A stretch of 6,785 nucleotides of DNA, taken from Firmicutes bacterium UBA7709. GTDB lineage: Bacteria; Bacillota_A; Clostridia; Peptostreptococcales; Anaerovoracaceae. Shown here piece after piece: positions 1-6,006 of this stretch. The DNA is taken from assembly GCA_002482405.1 (NCBI GenBank), contig DLFX01000274.1, forward strand, positions 1,904-8,688. Direction: 5' to 3'. Positions within the stretch are counted from its first letter, which is position 1. Each line of letters starts with the position of its first letter. The notes under the pieces are model-generated. The model made no database searches and was not told the DNA's origin. It saw only the letters and a program-made list of their open reading frames with translations. Position numbers and translations under genes: made by a program.

Positions 1-635
1 ACGTCTGCATGTGCGAATACACCTCTCACGGCCATTGCGGGATCATCAAGGGAGACAGCGTCGACAACGATAAGACCTTGCCCCTCCTGGCAAAGACCGC
101 CCTGTCCCAGGTGATAGCCGGGGCGGATATGGTTGCTCCGTCGGATATGATGGACGGACGGGTAAGGGCCATCCGGGAAGAGCTGGACGCGGCGGGGTAT
201 ATCGATACTCCAATCATGTCCTACGCCGCCAAATACGCGTCGGCGTTTTACGGTCCCTTCCGGGAAGCGGCGGGCTCCGGCAATTTTAAGGGCAACAGGA
301 AAACCTACCAGATGGATTTTCATAATCGAAAGGAAGCCATGAAGGAAGTCTTTCTCGATTTGGAAGAAGGCGCCGATCTCATCATGGTGAAGCCGGCCCT
401 TTCCTATCTGGATATCATTCGCGAGGTATCCGAAAGCATAGACGCTCCCACAGCAGCCTACAGCGTCAGCGGGGAATACGCCATGATCAAGGCCGCGGCG
501 AAAGCGGGAATGGTGGATGAAGAGGCCATCGTCGCCGAAACCACCGTCAGCATTTACCGGGCGGGGGCGGATATCCTGATCACGTATTTTGCAAAAGAAA
601 TCGCCAGGATGATCGACGAAGGCCGGATCGGATAG
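1..635 (+). CDS. hemB: Porphobilinogen synthase (delta-aminolevulinic acid dehydratase), 5'-truncated by window edge
   Basis: Cytosolic enzyme that condenses two 5-aminolevulinate molecules into porphobilinogen, the common precursor of heme, siroheme and cobalamin. The frame is open from base 3 to a TAG at 633-635, giving 210 visible residues. Family members run to about 320-330, so roughly the first 115 residues lie left of the window. The fragment opens inside the cysteine-rich metal site ([13 protein letters not shown], bases 3-41). Its three cysteines mark the zinc-type enzyme rather than the Asp-rich magnesium type. Both active-site lysines are present: the Lys at 231-233 in [14 protein letters not shown], and the Schiff-base Lys at 390-392 in [13 protein letters not shown]. 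The [10 protein letters not shown] segment and the C-terminal TYFAKEIA helix are also typical. The gene ends 46 bases before hemL in the same direction. Nothing suggests damage; truncation is only by the window edge. Confidence 0.97.
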   Translation, partial: VCMCEYTSHGHCGIIKGDSVDNDKTLPLLAKTALSQVIAGADMVAPSDMMDGRVRAIREELDAAGYIDTPIMSYAAKYASAFYGPFREAAGSGNFKGNRKTYQMDFHNRKEAMKEVFLDLEEGADLIMVKPALSYLDIIREVSESIDAPTAAYSVSGEYAMIKAAAKAGMVDEEAIVAETTVSIYRAGADILITYFAKEIARMIDEGRIG

Positions 636-665
636 AGGGTAAAAGGTAAACAGGATGAACAGGTG

Positions 666-672
666 AAGGGAG
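666..672 (+). promoter_or_regulatory. Shine-Dalgarno site of hemL
   Basis: AAGGGAG lies nine bases before the ATG at 682. It is the best anti-16S match in the 46-base hemB-hemL gap and supports that start. The gap also carries weaker purine runs (AGGG, AAAAGG, two AACAGG copies at 649-654 and 659-664). Confidence 0.6.
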
Positions 673-681
673 AATAAGAGA

Positions 682-1971
682 ATGGGCAACGATGCTGTTA
701 AATCAAAACAACTATTCGAAGAAGCGCAAAAATACATCCCCGGAGGTGTGAACAGCCCTGCCAGGGCATTTCAGGCGGTGTCTGAGACGCCGAGATTTAT
801 CGAAAAGGCCGACGGCGCGTATATCTATGATGCCGACGGCAACCAATATATCGACTATATTGGTTCCTGGGGGCCGATGATCCTCGGAAACAACAATCCC
901 GTCGTCTTAAAGGCGGTGAGAGAGGCTATCGAAAAGGGCCTGAGCTACGGCGCCGCCACGGAAGCGGAAGTGGCGATGGCAAAGCTCGTCTGTGAGCTGG
1001 TGCCCTCTGTGGAAATGGTCAGGATGGTGAATTCCGGGACGGAGGCCACCATGAGCGCGCTGCGCGCGGCCAGGGGATTCACGGGAAGAAACAAGATCAT
1101 CAAATTTGAGGGCTGTTATCACGGTCACTGCGATTCCCTCCTGGTCAAAGCGGGCTCCGGCCTTATGAACAGCGGCATTCCCGACAGCGCGGGTGTGCCC
1201 GCAGGCTGTGCCGAGGATACGCTTACGGCAACATATAACAACTTTGACAGCGTGGAAAAGCTCTTTGACGAGAACAAGGGCGAAATCGCCGCCCTGATCA
1301 TCGAGCCCATTGCGGCAAACATGGGAGTCGTGTTGCCCGATCCCGGATTTTTGAAAAAGATCAGGGAAATCTGCGACGCCAACGGAACCGTTTTGATCGC
1401 CGACGAAGTCATTACAGGCTTTCGGATGGGTATCGACGGAGCCCAGGGCCTTTTGGGGCTGAAGCCGGACCTGTCCACCTTCGGAAAGATCATCGGCGGC
1501 GGCATGCCCGTGGGAGCCTACGGCGGAAGGAAGGAAATCATGGAGATGGTGGCGCCTCTTGGCCCTGTCTATCAGGCGGGGACCCTGAGCGGAAATCCTG
1601 TCGCCATGGCGGCGGGCATCGCGCAGCTTACGGAGCTGAAGAACCATCCGGAAGTCTATACCCATATCAATGCTCTGGGAAAAATGCTCTGCGACGGCCT
1701 GAGGGAGATCGCCGCCGCGGCGAAAGCGGACTGCGTCGTGAACCACATCGGTTCCATCGGTTCCATGTTCTTCACCAGGGAGCCGGTCACGGATTATGCG
1801 TCCGCGAAGAAATCCGACACGAAAGCCTATGCGGATTATTTCCGGCACATGCTGAACGGCGGCGTTTACTTTGCGCCGGCCCAGTTTGAGGCCATGTTCG
1901 TGTCAAACGCCCACAGCGAGAAGAATATCAGAGATACCCTGGACTGTGCGGCCGGGTTCTTTGGAGTATAG
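682..1971 (+). CDS. hemL: Glutamate-1-semialdehyde 2,1-aminomutase
   Basis: PLP-dependent enzyme of the C5 pathway that converts glutamate-1-semialdehyde to 5-aminolevulinate, the substrate of HemB. The 429-residue length matches the family. Visible hallmarks are the N-terminal PGGVNSPARAF (residues 20-30), the SWGPMILGN segment (62-70), the cofactor-phosphate loop NSGTEA (117-122), the GCYHGHCDS stretch (144-152), and the gating-loop region around GSGLMNSGIPDSAGVP (158-173). The DEVITGFR motif has Asp241, which pairs with the pyridine nitrogen. The PLP Schiff-base lysine is Lys269 in STFGKIIGGGMPVGAYGG. These, with the substrate-specific N-terminus, separate it from other class III aminotransferases such as acetylornithine or GABA aminotransferase. 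The ATG at 682 has a good ribosome site and gives a family-like N-terminus. It follows hemB and precedes cbiET by 38 bases, so it probably shares their transcript. GTP-independent and soluble; no signal peptide. Confidence 0.97.
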   Translation: MGNDAVKSKQLFEEAQKYIPGGVNSPARAFQAVSETPRFIEKADGAYIYDADGNQYIDYIGSWGPMILGNNNPVVLKAVREAIEKGLSYGAATEAEVAMAKLVCELVPSVEMVRMVNSGTEATMSALRAARGFTGRNKIIKFEGCYHGHCDSLLVKAGSGLMNSGIPDSAGVPAGCAEDTLTATYNNFDSVEKLFDENKGEIAALIIEPIAANMGVVLPDPGFLKKIREICDANGTVLIADEVITGFRMGIDGAQGLLGLKPDLSTFGKIIGGGMPVGAYGGRKEIMEMVAPLGPVYQAGTLSGNPVAMAAGIAQLTELKNHPEVYTHINALGKMLCDGLREIAAAAKADCVVNHIGSIGSMFFTREPVTDYASAKKSDTKAYADYFRHMLNGGVYFAPAQFEAMFVSNAHSEKNIRDTLDCAAGFFGV

Positions 1972-1998
1972 GAACAAAAATATAGCCGTTTGGATTGT

Positions 1999-2002
1999 GG
2001 AG
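1999..2002 (+). promoter_or_regulatory. Shine-Dalgarno site that decides the cbiET start
   Basis: GGAG sits seven bases before the ATG at 2010. The frame is open further upstream, with a possible TTG at 1995 and GTG at 2004. A TTG start would put the GGAG inside the gene and add five residues (MWSVL) ahead of the conserved beta strand KKIYLVGIG, so ATG 2010 is preferred. Confidence 0.55.
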
Positions 2003-2009
2003 TGTGCTG

Positions 2010-3305
2010 ATGAAAAAGATTTATCTCGTGGGCATCGGAATGGGCAATGCCGAAACCCTGACGGAACAGGGACGAAAGGCAGTGGAGGAAAGCGAACTGC
2101 TGATTGGCGCGGAACGGATGGTAAAATCCTTTCCGAACTATCAGGGCGACGTCTGTTATGCCATTTCACCGGAGAAGATCATGGATGCGATTTTAGAGCA
2201 TCCGTCCTGCCGTCGCGTGGCGGTGGTCTTTTCCGGCGACGTGGGCTTTTTCAGCGGAGCGAAAAAGCTGAATCAGGTCATCGAGGAGCGAAAAGCAGGG
2301 ATCGAAAATGAACGGACCACAGGGGACAGGGCGGATGCCGAAAACCTCTGGAGGGATTATGAGACGGAGTTCATTCCGGGAATCAGCTCTCTTCAATATC
2401 TCGCTTCAAAGCTGAAACTTCCCTGGGAGGACGCAAAGATCGTAAGCCTTCATGGCAGAGAAGATAACGTGATGGGAGCCGTTTGGAACAACGGCAAGGT
2501 GTTTTTCCTGACCGGCGGAGACTACACCGTCGGGAGGGTATGCCGGATCCTTTCGGAAAACGGCTTAAAGGAAGCCGTGATTCACGTGGGAGAACGGCTT
2601 TCTTACCCCGACGAGCGGGTACTGACGGGAACGGCGGGCACCCTGGCCGGGGAGGAATTCGATTCCCTGGCGGTGATGCTGGTGGAAAATGAAAAGCTCA
2701 TTCCGAGGACCGTAAGCACTCACGGAATCAGCGACGAGCTGTTTTTAAGGGGGCAGGTGCCCATGACGAAAAGCGAGATCCGCAGCGTCTCTTTATCAAA
2801 GCTTCGGCTCAGACCGGGAGACGTGGTCTATGACATCGGCGCGGGGACCGGTTCGGTATCGGTGGAGTTGGCCCTGCAGGCGTATAAGGGCAGCGTCTAT
2901 GCCGTGGAATGCAACGAGGAGGCGCTGGAATTGATCCGGTGGAATGCGGAACAATTCGAGGCGTGGAACCTAAAGGTCATAGCGGGGAAGGCACCGGAGG
3001 CGCTGATAGGCCTGCCGGCCCCGGACTGCGCCTTTATCGGCGGTTCCAAGGGGAATCTGGCGGAGATACTGGAGCTGCTGATCGGCAAAAACCCGGGGAT
3101 CCGGGTGGTGGTAAACGCAGTCACCCTGGAGACGCTGGCCGAGGCTGTCGGCCAGTTCCAGAGGCTGGGCTTCCGGGATATCGACATCGTTCAGATCTTT
3201 GCGGCTCGCGGAAAGGCCGCAGGAAACTATCACATGATGCAGGGACAGAACCCCGTATTTATCATCAGCGGAGAAATGAGGGGGCAGTCCCGGCAGAACC
3301 TTTGA
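2010..3305 (+). CDS. cbiET: Fused cobalt-precorrin-7 C5-methyltransferase / cobalt-precorrin-6B C15-methyltransferase (decarboxylating), CbiE-CbiT (CobL-like)
   Basis: A 431-residue bifunctional enzyme of corrin-ring synthesis. The N-terminal half (about 1-228) is CbiE, a tetrapyrrole methylase that methylates C5. It shows the opening strand KIYLVGIGMG (3-12), the LIGAERM segment (31-37), the SAM-site loop FSGDVGFFSGA (74-84), FIPGISSLQYLA (121-132) and VSLHGRE (145-151). The C-terminal half (about 240-422) is CbiT, a class I Rossmann methyltransferase that methylates C15 and decarboxylates the C12 acetate. It shows GQVPMTKSEIR (248-258), SAM motif I DIGAGTGSVSVE (275-286), acidic VECNEEAL (299-306) and FIGGSKGN (342-349). 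The same fusion is known as CobL in aerobic pathways and occurs as CbiET in many anaerobes. The cbi assignment is inferred from the presumed anaerobic host, because no oxygen-dependent cobG or cobN is visible. Between GDVGFFSGAKKL and FIPGISS the linker (about 89-117) is longer than I expect, rich in charged residues and probably surface-exposed. It lies between hemL and cbiA. Confidence 0.95.
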   Translation: MKKIYLVGIGMGNAETLTEQGRKAVEESELLIGAERMVKSFPNYQGDVCYAISPEKIMDAILEHPSCRRVAVVFSGDVGFFSGAKKLNQVIEERKAGIENERTTGDRADAENLWRDYETEFIPGISSLQYLASKLKLPWEDAKIVSLHGREDNVMGAVWNNGKVFFLTGGDYTVGRVCRILSENGLKEAVIHVGERLSYPDERVLTGTAGTLAGEEFDSLAVMLVENEKLIPRTVSTHGISDELFLRGQVPMTKSEIRSVSLSKLRLRPGDVVYDIGAGTGSVSVELALQAYKGSVYAVECNEEALELIRWNAEQFEAWNLKVIAGKAPEALIGLPAPDCAFIGGSKGNLAEILELLIGKNPGIRVVVNAVTLETLAEAVGQFQRLGFRDIDIVQIFAARGKAAGNYHMMQGQNPVFIISGEMRGQSRQNL

Positions 3306-3354
3306 GCCGCGATGGTCATATTATACGGAGTTTACGGAATATATATTGAGAAAC

Positions 3355-3360
3355 GGAGGG
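3355..3360 (+). promoter_or_regulatory. Shine-Dalgarno site of cbiA
   Basis: GGAGGG lies four bases before the ATG at 3365, a strong match at slightly short spacing. The 59-base gap before cbiA is notably AT-rich compared with the genes. It contains the short word ACGGA three times (3325, 3334, 3353), the last forming part of this site. Confidence 0.65.
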
Positions 3361-3364
3361 TAAC

Positions 3365-4804
3365 ATGGAACAGAGAAAGATTCCCAGGGTCATGATTGCG
3401 GCGTCGGGAAGCGGAAGCGGCAAAACAACCGTTACCTGCGGCTTGCTTCAGGCGTTTCTGGACCGTGGCAAAAAGCCCGCGTCCTTTAAATGCGGCCCCG
3501 ACTATATTGACCCGATGTTTCACTCCGAGGTATTGGGGATCAAATCAAGAAATCTGGATTTATTTTTTACCGATGAAAACACCACGAATTACCTGTTGAG
3601 CAAAAACGCCGGAGCCGCAGATCTGGCGGTTCTGGAAGGAGTTATGGGATATTATGACGGGCTGGCGGGGAAGTCCGTGGACTGCAGTTCCTATGACCTG
3701 GCCCGGAAAACCCGAACCCCCGTCATCCTGGTGGTGGACTGCAAGGGAATGTCGGTATCCGTCACCGCCTTGACCAAGGGCTTTCTGGAGCTGCGCAGGG
3801 ATCACGGCATCAGAGGCGTGATCCTCAACCGGATTCCGCCGATGCTCTATCAGGATATCAAAGGATTGATTGAAGAAGAGCTTTCCCTGGAGGTTTTGGG
3901 ATATCTGCCGGTCATGACCGATTGCCAATTGGAGAGCAGACACCTGGGCCTTGTGACGGCAAAGGAGGTCGGCAACCTCAAGGAGATATTGGAGAAGCTC
4001 GCGGCACAGATGGAGGCTTCCGTGGATCTGGAGCGGATCCTTGCAATTGCGGAGGAGGCTCCTGCAATGGATCACCGGATCCCCGGCGATATAGAAAAAA
4101 TTGTGCGGCACATGAATCCCCCGGATCATGAAGATCCAGCAGATTTGCGGAATTTCCCGGTGAAAATCGCCGTGGCCATGGACCGGGCGTTCTGTTTTTA
4201 CTATCAGGATAATCTGGAACTGCTGGAGGAGATGGGCGCGGAGCTCGTGCCTTTCAGCCCCTTGGAGGACACGGAACTGCCCGGGGGCATCCGGGGCCTG
4301 ATCCTGGGCGGAGGATATCCGGAGCTCTATCTGGATCGGCTGTCAGAGAATAAAACCATGCTTGAGAGCGTCAAAAAGGCGATTGAAGGAGAGCTCCCCT
4401 GCATCGCGGAATGCGGCGGGTTTATGTACCTCCATCAGTGGGTGAAAGACAGAGACGGCGCGCGGTTTCCAATGGCGGGCGTCGTGGAAGGGGAAAGCTT
4501 TCCGACCCAGAGGCTGACCCGGTTTGGTTATATCAGCCTGACCGCGCTGGGGGATAATCTGCTGTGCAAAAAAGGGGCAGAACTGAAGGGCCATGAGTTT
4601 CACTACTGGGACAGCACCAACCCGGGAGACGGATTCCACGCCCGGAAGCCTCTTCGGAAAACCGGCTGGGACTGCGTCGTCACGGCGGGAAACCTGTGGG
4701 CGGGCTATCCCCATATTCATTTCTACTCGAATATCGAGGCGGCGGCCCAATTTTTAACGAAAGCAAGAGGAACAGAAGGAAATGAACGAAAGGGAATTGT
4801 TTGA
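3365..4804 (+). CDS. cbiA: Cobyrinate a,c-diamide synthase (glutamine-hydrolysing)
   Basis: ATP- and glutamine-dependent amidotransferase that amidates the a and c acetate side chains of cobyrinic acid. The 479 residues fall within the usual CbiA/CobB range. The N-terminal dethiobiotin-synthetase-like domain (about 6-215) has the P-loop ASGSGSGKTTVTCG (13-26), the FKCGPDYIDPMFH motif (41-53), LEGVMGYYDG (90-99, a family signature), VILVVDCKGMS (120-130) and GVILNRI (151-157). The C-terminal class I glutamine amidotransferase domain (about 265-465) has LILGGGYPELY (312-322), the catalytic nucleophile Cys350 in IAECGGFMYL, and GHEFHYW (409-415). The catalytic histidine is probably His450 or His452 in GYPHIHFYSN. 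LEGVMGYYDG and FHYW distinguish it from CobQ/CbiP cobyric acid synthase. The aerobic counterpart CobB is nearly indistinguishable by motif; the cbiA name follows from the inferred anaerobic host. Its last 23 bases overlap the start of cobT, which suggests translational coupling. Confidence 0.96.
   Translation: MEQRKIPRVMIAASGSGSGKTTVTCGLLQAFLDRGKKPASFKCGPDYIDPMFHSEVLGIKSRNLDLFFTDENTTNYLLSKNAGAADLAVLEGVMGYYDGLAGKSVDCSSYDLARKTRTPVILVVDCKGMSVSVTALTKGFLELRRDHGIRGVILNRIPPMLYQDIKGLIEEELSLEVLGYLPVMTDCQLESRHLGLVTAKEVGNLKEILEKLAAQMEASVDLERILAIAEEAPAMDHRIPGDIEKIVRHMNPPDHEDPADLRNFPVKIAVAMDRAFCFYYQDNLELLEEMGAELVPFSPLEDTELPGGIRGLILGGGYPELYLDRLSENKTMLESVKKAIEGELPCIAECGGFMYLHQWVKDRDGARFPMAGVVEGESFPTQRLTRFGYISLTALGDNLLCKKGAELKGHEFHYWDSTNPGDGFHARKPLRKTGWDCVVTAGNLWAGYPHIHFYSNIEAAAQFLTKARGTEGNERKGIV
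4774..4780 (+). promoter_or_regulatory. Ribosome-binding region of cobT inside the end of cbiA
   Basis: AGAAGGA ends only one base before the ATG at 4782, which is close for a Shine-Dalgarno site. A second candidate, AGAGG at 4766-4770, lies 11 bases upstream, slightly far. Both lie within the cbiA coding region, so ribosomes finishing cbiA at 4804 could help initiate cobT. Which core is used cannot be told from sequence alone. Confidence 0.4.
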
Positions 4805-5930
4805 ACGGATCGCTGCAATAGAGGATTTGGACCGGGAGGCCATGGAAGCCGCAAGAAAGAGAGAGGATTCTCTGGCAAAACCGCCGGGGAGCCTGGGCCG
4901 TCTGGAGGAGATCGCGGTACAGCTTTCCGGAATCACCGGCAATTTACATAACAGCGCCGATAAATCCTGCGTGGTCATCATGTGCTCCGACAACGGCGTT
5001 GTGGCAGAGGGCGTCTCCTCTGCCCCCCAGTCTGTCACTCTGGCTCAGACCATCAACTTTACCAGAAGGCTGACGGGAGTCGGCACTCTGGCAAAATATT
5101 TTGACGTGGATCTGCTTGTGGTGGACATGGGGATCAACGCGGATCTGCCGAAGGACCTCCTTGCGGAAGAAGCGCTGGAAGGGTCGGGGACAGAGCTTCG
5201 GGTCACGGGCAAAATCGTGGACCGGAAGATGAGAAAGGGCACCGGCAACCTGGCAAAGGAGCCGGCCATGACCCGGGAAGAGGCCGTAAAGGCCATAGGC
5301 GTCGGGATCGAAATGGCGCGTGAGATTAAAAAAGCGGGTTATACTATCTTTGGAGTCGGTGAAATGGGGATTGGAAACACGACGACGAGCTCCGCGGTCC
5401 TCTCTGCGCTGACGGGGCGCTCTGCGCTGGAGACGGCGGGAAAGGGCGGCGGGATCACCGATGAGAGCTTTGCCCGCAAGAAGGAGATCATTGACAGCGC
5501 TGTCGAAAAATACGGATTCCGGGATCAGGCCGACCCTGACGTCATCGATGTTCTGGCAAAGGTGGGGGGCTTTGATGTGGCGGCGATGACGGGAGCGTTT
5601 CTGGGCGCGGCGGCCTGTAGGCTGCCGGTGGTCATCGACGGCTTCATTTCAGTGGTTGCCGCTTTGACCGCGGTAAGGCTCGCGCCGAAGGCAAAGGGGT
5701 ATATGATCTCGTCCCACGCATCGAAGGAGCAGGGGTACGGCCACGCGCTCAGCGCGCTGGGCCTGTCCCCCATGCTGAATCTGGACCTGCGCCTGGGAGA
5801 AGGAAGCGGATGTCCTCTCGCCTTTCAGATCATCAGGGGCGCCTGCGCCGTCATGAATCATATGGCCACCTTCGCAGAGGCGGAAATCGATGACGAGTAT
5901 CTGGAAGAGATAAGGAAGCTGGACTTTTGA
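4782..5930 (+). CDS. cobT: Nicotinate-nucleotide--dimethylbenzimidazole phosphoribosyltransferase
   Basis: Cytosolic enzyme that transfers phosphoribose from nicotinate mononucleotide to the lower-ligand base (classically 5,6-dimethylbenzimidazole), giving the alpha-riboside phosphate for nucleotide loop assembly. Conserved features in order: LAKPPGSLGRLEEIAVQLSGI (31-51), CSDNGVVAEGVSSAPQSVT (68-86), VVDMGINAD (113-121), GTGNLAKEPAMTREEA (153-168), GVGEMGIGNTTTSSAV (191-206), GFDVAAMTGA (263-272), PVVIDGFIS (282-290), and LGEGSG (338-343) with Glu340 as the likely catalytic base equivalent to Glu317 of the Salmonella enzyme. At 382 residues it is longer than the usual approximately 350. Part of the excess lies around 121-148, between the VVDMGINAD strand and DRKMRKGTGN. 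The ATG at 4782 places the normal N-terminus inside the end of cbiA. No cobS, cobU or base-making gene is visible, so the true lower-ligand base cannot be read here. Confidence 0.96.
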   Translation: MNERELFERIAAIEDLDREAMEAARKREDSLAKPPGSLGRLEEIAVQLSGITGNLHNSADKSCVVIMCSDNGVVAEGVSSAPQSVTLAQTINFTRRLTGVGTLAKYFDVDLLVVDMGINADLPKDLLAEEALEGSGTELRVTGKIVDRKMRKGTGNLAKEPAMTREEAVKAIGVGIEMAREIKKAGYTIFGVGEMGIGNTTTSSAVLSALTGRSALETAGKGGGITDESFARKKEIIDSAVEKYGFRDQADPDVIDVLAKVGGFDVAAMTGAFLGAAACRLPVVIDGFISVVAALTAVRLAPKAKGYMISSHASKEQGYGHALSALGLSPMLNLDLRLGEGSGCPLAFQIIRGACAVMNHMATFAEAEIDDEYLEEIRKLDF

Positions 5931-5945
5931 CATTCTGTTAACCGC

Positions 5946-5985
5946 GGGTAGGGACTCCGAGGCGTCCCGGCCCAAAACGGTTTTT
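5946..5985 (+). terminator. Possible weak terminator or attenuating hairpin between cobT and the LigB-like gene
   Basis: Bases 5946-5955 can pair with 5964-5973. The stem is GGG/CCC, one U-G wobble, one A-G mismatch, then GGGAC/GTCCC, closing an eight-base loop. A run of five Ts follows at 5981-5985, but seven bases (AAAACGG) separate it from the stem, so it is not a standard intrinsic terminator. It may reduce read-through, protect the cobT message end, or do nothing. Most of the 76-base gap is this element plus the next ribosome site. Confidence 0.25.
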
Positions 5986-5993
5986 GAGAGGGG

Positions 5994-5999
5994 AAGGAG
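5994..5999 (+). promoter_or_regulatory. Shine-Dalgarno site of the LigB-like gene
   Basis: AAGGAG lies seven bases before the ATG at 6007. It is the best-spaced ribosome site in the window, and it fixes the start of a gene that has no stop within the window. Confidence 0.75.
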
Positions 6000-6006
6000 A
6001 ATAACA

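Noticed and set aside
655..666. Three-codon minimal reading frame (Met-Asn-Arg-stop) just before hemL, preceded by AAAAGG
   Set aside because: So short a frame arises often by chance in purine-rich leaders. Nothing such as structure or repeated regulatory codons supports a leader peptide.
907..1848. 313-codon open frame on the - strand opposite hemL
   Set aside because: It lies wholly within hemL, which has all family motifs. The antisense protein is rich in His, Arg, Asp and Gly and resembles no family I know. It is a frame shadow of GC-rich coding sequence.
1871..2311. 146-codon + strand frame spanning the hemL-cbiET junction
   Set aside because: It overlaps conserved parts of both neighbours out of frame, and its product is Arg/Ser/Gly-rich with no motif.
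3306..3364. AT-rich cbiET-cbiA gap considered as an internal promoter (TTGAGC at 3302, TTATAC at 3321, TATATT at 3342) with repeated ACGGA words
   Set aside because: No -35/-10 pair has acceptable spacing (TTGAGC to TTATAC is only 13 bases), and the ACGGA spacing is irregular. The words are probably chance plus the ribosome site.
3560..4129. 189-codon open frame on the - strand opposite cbiA
   Set aside because: It is embedded in a well-supported cbiA, and its product has low-complexity His/Gln-rich composition without a family signature.
5973..5986. Second small hairpin CAAAA/TTTTG around CGGT
   Set aside because: Five mostly A-T pairs with a four-base loop are too weak to claim, and its T-arm is the same T-run assigned to the larger hairpin.
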